DNA from: Drouetiella hepatica Uher 2000/2452
Lineage (GTDB): Bacteria > Cyanobacteriota > Cyanobacteriia > Elainellales > Elainellaceae
Assembly (NCBI GenBank): GCA_019359505.1
Contig: JAHHHD010000002.1
Location: forward strand, 62,001 to 126,000
Direction: 5' to 3'
Length of the DNA: 64,000 nucleotides
A program made the translations under genes and the position numbers. Under the pieces are notes generated by a model. It was not told where the DNA came from. It made no database searches and was given only the letters and a program-made list of their open reading frames with translations. Shown here one piece after another: positions 60,626 through 64,000 of the stretch (position 1 is its first letter; every line of letters starts with the position of its first letter).

Positions 60626-61618
60626 ATGACCGCTCCAAAGCCCTCCAAAAAGACAAAGAGTACAAAACCCCTTGCGCCTATTTCGGAGGAAGCCATTCGA
60701 GAGAGGGCACATGAGCTATGGCGATCGCGTAGCAGACGCAGCACATCAGAGGAAGACTGGAATGAAGCCAAGCTCCAATTAGAGAAAGAACAGGCGGCAA
60801 GATTAAAGGGCTGGCGCTGGGTTGCCTCCCTCCTGAATCAACCGTTCCTTATGTTGGAGAAGCGGGTTTGGGAGCCTGGGGCTAATCTGGTTGAACGCGC
60901 AGCCTTCTTCCAAATTGTCGAGAGGCTTAGCCCAGTCTTTGAGGCGATCGGGGTTCTGTTAATTCCCGTGGTGGTGTGGTACGCAACCCAGTCTTACCAG
61001 GAGCAAAAGGATAAACAGGATCAAGCGGTTCGACAGCAAGAGGCGATTAAGACCTATTTGAGCCAGCTCACAACTGTTTTCCTAGACGGCAAAATCAAAG
61101 AGGATAAGGACTTACAGAGTGTGACGAGAGCATCCACGCTAGCGCTGCTGAAAGACCCTAGCTTAGACGGAAACGGAAAGGGGCAAGTGATTGGATTTTT
61201 ATCAGAGTTAAAGCTAATTGCGATCGAGCCTAAGAAGGGAGAAGCTAAAACGCAGATTGTAATTTCCCTGGCAAGAGCCGACCTCAGCGGTGCAGACCTC
61301 AGAAGTGCAGACCTCAGAAGTGCAGACCTCAGCGATGTTAACCTTAGCAGTGCCAACCTCAGAGGTTCCAACCTTAGCCGTGCCAACCTTAGCGATGTTA
61401 ACCTCAGCGCTGCAGACCTTAGCGCTGCAGACCTCAGCAGTGCTAACCTCAGAGGTGCCGACCTCAGCAATACCAACATCAGCCGTGCTAACATCAGCCG
61501 TGCTGACCTCAGAGGTACCAAGCTCAGATTTGTCAAGCTTTGCAAAACCAAATTACCACCAAGCGCAAAAGTCAACCCCGATCGCGACTGCAAAGAATTA
61601 GGAATCCCAACACAGTAA
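60626..61618 (+). CDS. Membrane-anchored pentapeptide-repeat protein
   Basis: The 330-residue protein has a basic N-terminus (about 1-20, APKPSKKTKSTKPLAP), a helical cytoplasmic part, one hydrophobic helix (AIGVLLIPVVVWYATQSY, about 111-128), a helical spacer (about 130-210) and about 18 pentapeptide repeats (about 212-305; SGADLRSADLRSADLSDVNL). It ends with LCKTKLPPSAKVNPDRDCKEL. The repeats form a right-handed quadrilateral beta helix by family knowledge; partners are unknown. It follows ada by 30 bp and may be read through from it. Confidence 0.87.
   Translation: MTAPKPSKKTKSTKPLAPISEEAIRERAHELWRSRSRRSTSEEDWNEAKLQLEKEQAARLKGWRWVASLLNQPFLMLEKRVWEPGANLVERAAFFQIVERLSPVFEAIGVLLIPVVVWYATQSYQEQKDKQDQAVRQQEAIKTYLSQLTTVFLDGKIKEDKDLQSVTRASTLALLKDPSLDGNGKGQVIGFLSELKLIAIEPKKGEAKTQIVISLARADLSGADLRSADLRSADLSDVNLSSANLRGSNLSRANLSDVNLSAADLSAADLSSANLRGADLSNTNISRANISRADLRGTKLRFVKLCKTKLPPSAKVNPDRDCKELGIPTQ
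61275..61530 (+). repeat. 15-nt repeat array coding the pentapeptide domain
   Basis: Units of the type GCAGACCTCAGCAGT recur about 17 times with few changes; runs such as AGAAGTGCAGACCTC are repeated exactly. The low divergence between units suggests recent expansion. Translated units are A(D/N)L(R/S)x. Confidence 0.85.
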
Positions 61619-61678
61619 GCCGATCGATCGATCTTATCCCCTTGAACTATCCCTATCTCCAGCGCCAAACTAAATAAG

Positions 61679-61822
61679 ATGCAGCGCCCCCGGATGCAGT
61701 CGCAAGCAGAAATTGTCTCATTACGTCAGGGGGAAGCCGTGATCTTTGCCGTTAGCCACAGACCTGTCCGGGGCGATCGGCTTGCGACGAAATTAATTCA
61801 GAGCGCACTGCTTGAGAGTTGA
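61679..61822 (+). CDS. Possible 47-residue small protein
   Basis: An ATG frame reads MQRPRMQSQAEIVSLRQGEA and continues to LATKLIQSALLES before TGA. Composition is protein-like and HIP1-type words are present, but no ribosome binding site is clear and its end overlaps the convergent FAD oxidoreductase gene by 25 bp. It may be a gene remnant or chance. Confidence 0.25.
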   Translation: MQRPRMQSQAEIVSLRQGEAVIFAVSHRPVRGDRLATKLIQSALLES

Positions 61823-63438
61823 GCGACAGCACCCCCCGAAATCTTGAGGGCAACTGCCTCGGCAACCTTGATACCGTCAATCCCCGCCGAAAGGATGCCG
61901 CCCGCATATCCGGCTCCTTCTCCCGCTGGGTAAAGCCCTGCTGTGTTTAAGCTCTGGTAATCTTCTCCGCGCTTGATGCGAATCGGCGATGAGGTGCGGG
62001 TTTCAACCCCAGTCAAGACGGCATCCGCCATGGCAAATCCTTTGATTTGCTGCTCAAAGGCAGGCAGCGCCTCCCGAATGGCAGCGATCGCGTACTCTGG
62101 CAAACTCTCGTTTAGGTCGCCCAAATGCACGCCAGGAGTGTAGGAGGGCGTAACGGTACCTAGCGCCTGAGAGGGACGATTGGCGATAAAGTCACCTACG
62201 AGCTGTCCTGGAGCTTCATAAGTGCCGCCGCCCAACTCAAAGGCGCGTTCTTCTAGCTGCCGCTGTAGGGCAATCCCTGCCAGAGGATGACCGGGATAAT
62301 CTTCTGGGGTGATGCCCACGACGATCGCGCTATTTGCATTTTGCTCGTTGCGGGAATATTGGCTCATGCCGTTGGTGACGACTCGCCCCGGCTCTGATGC
62401 CGCAGCCACCACCATGCCCCCCGGACACATACAAAAGCTGTAGACCGATCGCCCGTTGGAGCAGTGGTGGACTAGCCGATAGTCAGCAGCGCCCAGCAGC
62501 GGATGTCCGGCATGGGTGCCAAACCGACAGCGATCGATCAAGGACTGGGGATGCTCGACCCGAAAGCCAATAGAGAACGGCTTGGCTTCGATATAGACAC
62601 CGCGATCGAACAGCATTTGAAAGGTGTCCCTGGCGCTGTGCCCCACTGCCAGAACGACGTAATCGCTGCGAATATATTCTCCGCTGGCTAGCGTCACGCC
62701 GCGAACTTGCCCCTCCTCAATGTCCAAGTCTTCCACACGACTCTGAAAGCGAATTTCGCCGCCTAGAGAGACGATCGTGTTGCGGATATTCTCAACAATT
62801 TTGACCAGCTTGAAGGTGCCGATGTGGGGCTTGTTGATGTACAGAATTTCTGGAGAGGCTCCAGCATTGACGAGTTCGGTCAGCACCTTGCGTCCGTAGT
62901 GCTGGGAATCTCTTACCTGACTGTAGAGTTTGCCGTCAGAAAAGGTGCCCGCGCCGCCTTCCCCAAACTGCGCATTTGACTCAGGGTTCAGCCCTTTTTT
63001 CCGCCAAAATCCAAAGGTGTCGGCAGTCCGTTCTTTCACTGCTTTACCGCGTTCTAGGATGAGGGGACGAAAACCCATTTGCGCCAGCATCAAACCCGCA
63101 AACATACCGCAAGGCCCTGTGCCAATGACGATCGGGCGCATTGCCTCACTGATTGCGTCCCTGGGGGCTTGCACCTCAAAGTGGTAGCTCATGTCAGGTG
63201 TGGCGACCACATGCTGATCTTTCCTGAGTCGCTGAAGGATCTGCTTTTCCTGAGTCGTTTCTACATCCAGAATGTAGACCAGAATAATGTCTTCTCGCTT
63301 CCGGGCATCGTAGCTACGCTTGAAAATTGAGTAGCGAATTAGCGCTTCTGGAGCAATTTGCAGCTTCTTGAGGATGGCGGATTCGATCGCCCCTTCAGGA
63401 TGATCCAACGGCAGCTTTATTTCTGTCAGTCTCAACAT
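61798..63438 (-). CDS. FAD/NAD(P)-dependent oxidoreductase, uncharacterised family
   Basis: The 546-residue flavoprotein has an N-terminal about 100-residue domain (KLQIAPEALIRYSIFKRSYDARKR) and the FAD-binding motif IVIGTGPCGMFAGLMLAQMGFRPLILERG near 103-131. FGFWRKKGLNPESNAQFGEGGAGTFSDGKLYSQ follows and is diagnostic of this family, with VLAVGHSARDTF and NTAGLYPAGEGAGYAGGILSAGIDGIKVAEAV near the C-terminus. Family members are widespread in bacteria and plastids and annotated as FAD-dependent dehydrogenases without known substrate. It is monocistronic. Confidence 0.88.
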   Translation of the reverse strand: MLRLTEIKLPLDHPEGAIESAILKKLQIAPEALIRYSIFKRSYDARKREDIILVYILDVETTQEKQILQRLRKDQHVVATPDMSYHFEVQAPRDAISEAMRPIVIGTGPCGMFAGLMLAQMGFRPLILERGKAVKERTADTFGFWRKKGLNPESNAQFGEGGAGTFSDGKLYSQVRDSQHYGRKVLTELVNAGASPEILYINKPHIGTFKLVKIVENIRNTIVSLGGEIRFQSRVEDLDIEEGQVRGVTLASGEYIRSDYVVLAVGHSARDTFQMLFDRGVYIEAKPFSIGFRVEHPQSLIDRCRFGTHAGHPLLGAADYRLVHHCSNGRSVYSFCMCPGGMVVAAASEPGRVVTNGMSQYSRNEQNANSAIVVGITPEDYPGHPLAGIALQRQLEERAFELGGGTYEAPGQLVGDFIANRPSQALGTVTPSYTPGVHLGDLNESLPEYAIAAIREALPAFEQQIKGFAMADAVLTGVETRTSSPIRIKRGEDYQSLNTAGLYPAGEGAGYAGGILSAGIDGIKVAEAVALKISGGAVAQLSSSAL

Positions 63439-63488
63439 AGCAAGGTCTAGGCATAGCTCAGGCTCACCATTTTAGAACAATTCTTGCT

Positions 63489-64000
63489 TCAGGGGTGGAG
63501 AGTGGGGTATTTGTCGGCATGTTCTTTATGGAGCTTGCGGTAAGCCAGGATCATGGCATCTGAGGCGACTAACAGCTCGCGGTTTGTGCCGATCGCCTGG
63601 AGCACCTGTGTTTTCACGATCGCCTCATCTTCTCGGAGCAGCTTGCGTCCAAACTGGTTGGTGCTGCGATCGAATAATCGGCACTTGAAGAAGTTTCGCA
63701 GAATAATTGATTTGGTAACGGTAACGGTTTCAGAGACAGGAACATGCGCCATTAAAAACGCAAGTTTAAACTTGCCAAAATTGAGTTCCAAGGTGGTGAA
63801 GTTGGGGAGATAGAAGCTATGACGACGCGTGGAGCCAAATTCCTCCTGCTGTGCCACCAGCATTTGCCAAAAGCCTTTGAGCTTAGCGAGTTTGGCAGTT
63901 AGCGTCACGCTGGCTCCCCCCTGAACTGGCTCGACCTGCAAAAGCTGAATCGTGGCATCTTGATTGACCCGCTGACCCAATTTTCGATGAATAAAGGGAG
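63489..64000 (-). CDS. Probable Rieske-type oxygenase, C-terminal fragment (cut by window edge)
   Basis: The minus-strand frame is open to the window end; about 170 residues are visible, starting PFIHRKLGQRVNQDATIQLL. The H in PFIHRK would be the second His of the mononuclear-iron motif (DxxHxxxxH), with the rest beyond the edge. FFKCRLFDRSTNQFGRKLLREDEAIVKTQ resembles the C-terminal part of cyanobacterial PaO-like Rieske oxygenases, including the late Asp/Glu region. The identification is by eye and only moderate. The stop lies 50 bp from the FAD oxidoreductase start, so the two may share a transcript. Confidence 0.5.
   Translation of the reverse strand, partial: PFIHRKLGQRVNQDATIQLLQVEPVQGGASVTLTAKLAKLKGFWQMLVAQQEEFGSTRRHSFYLPNFTTLELNFGKFKLAFLMAHVPVSETVTVTKSIILRNFFKCRLFDRSTNQFGRKLLREDEAIVKTQVLQAIGTNRELLVASDAMILAYRKLHKEHADKYPTLHP

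Overview
This window looks like chromosomal DNA of a cyanobacterium, probably a filamentous Leptolyngbya/Oscillatoriales-type strain. GCGATCGC and GATCGC (HIP1-type) words occur inside almost every gene. Gene content is typically cyanobacterial: tig-clpP-clpX, a PlmA-like GntR regulator, MenE, DUF3153 and DUF1517 proteins, Uma2 nucleases and pentapeptide-repeat proteins. No rRNA, tRNA, CRISPR array, prophage or intact insertion sequence was seen. About 53 protein genes are supported, two of them cut by the window edges (a probable asd start at the left, a probable Rieske-oxygenase C-terminus at the right).

Layout. 0-6.3 kb: protein quality control (trigger factor, ClpP, ClpX), an alpha/beta hydrolase and PlmA. 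6.6-11.6 kb: a 1343-residue polytopic membrane protein and a cytochrome b6-like protein that lacks one canonical haem ligand. 12-16.5 kb: TldD/TldE peptidase pair, a Uma2 protein and TrpS. 16.7-25.4 kb: accessory region with a DUF2887/Rpn-type protein, an orphan antitoxin-like gene, a NACHT-pentapeptide STAND protein just downstream of a dihaem cytochrome c, a GNAT, and two secreted proteins with PilP-like and VirB10-like features. 25.5-31.8 kb: metabolic genes (LarB, HAD dehalogenase, VOC, FCD-type GntR regulator with class II aldolase and a candidate operator, dienelactone hydrolase, Asp/Glu racemase, cNMP-binding membrane protein). 31.9-36.8 kb: a ParA-like ATPase with a small winged-helix partner, hydrolase, MFS transporter, membrane protein, DUF1517 protein. 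37-42 kb: probable hopanoid operon (RND transporter, HpnA, HpnH). 42-49 kb: esterase, DUF1348 protein, methyltransferase, lytic transglycosylase, PepA. 49-50.6 kb: a 1.4-kb gene-free, repeat-rich zone. 50.6-56.2 kb: Ser/Thr kinase-WD40, NapH/NosR-like membrane Fe-S protein and an FHA-flavin reductase-ferredoxin fusion. 56.4-64 kb: small protein, MenE, DUF3153 lipoprotein, Ada, pentapeptide protein, FAD oxidoreductase and the cut right-hand gene.

Two signals stand out. The first is the kinase / membrane Fe-S / FHA-reductase-ferredoxin cluster (50.6-56.2 kb). It reads as a phosphorylation-controlled transmembrane electron-transfer system; the kinase has His where the catalytic-loop Asn should be. 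The second is a set of short palindromic repeats in intergenic DNA: a 109-bp family (three copies of identical length), a second family of five copies with variable 17-20 bp stems, and several single palindromes. Pentapeptide-type 15-nt repeats are also readable antisense inside the GNAT gene and upstream of the DUF1348 gene, which suggests that such repeats have spread between loci.
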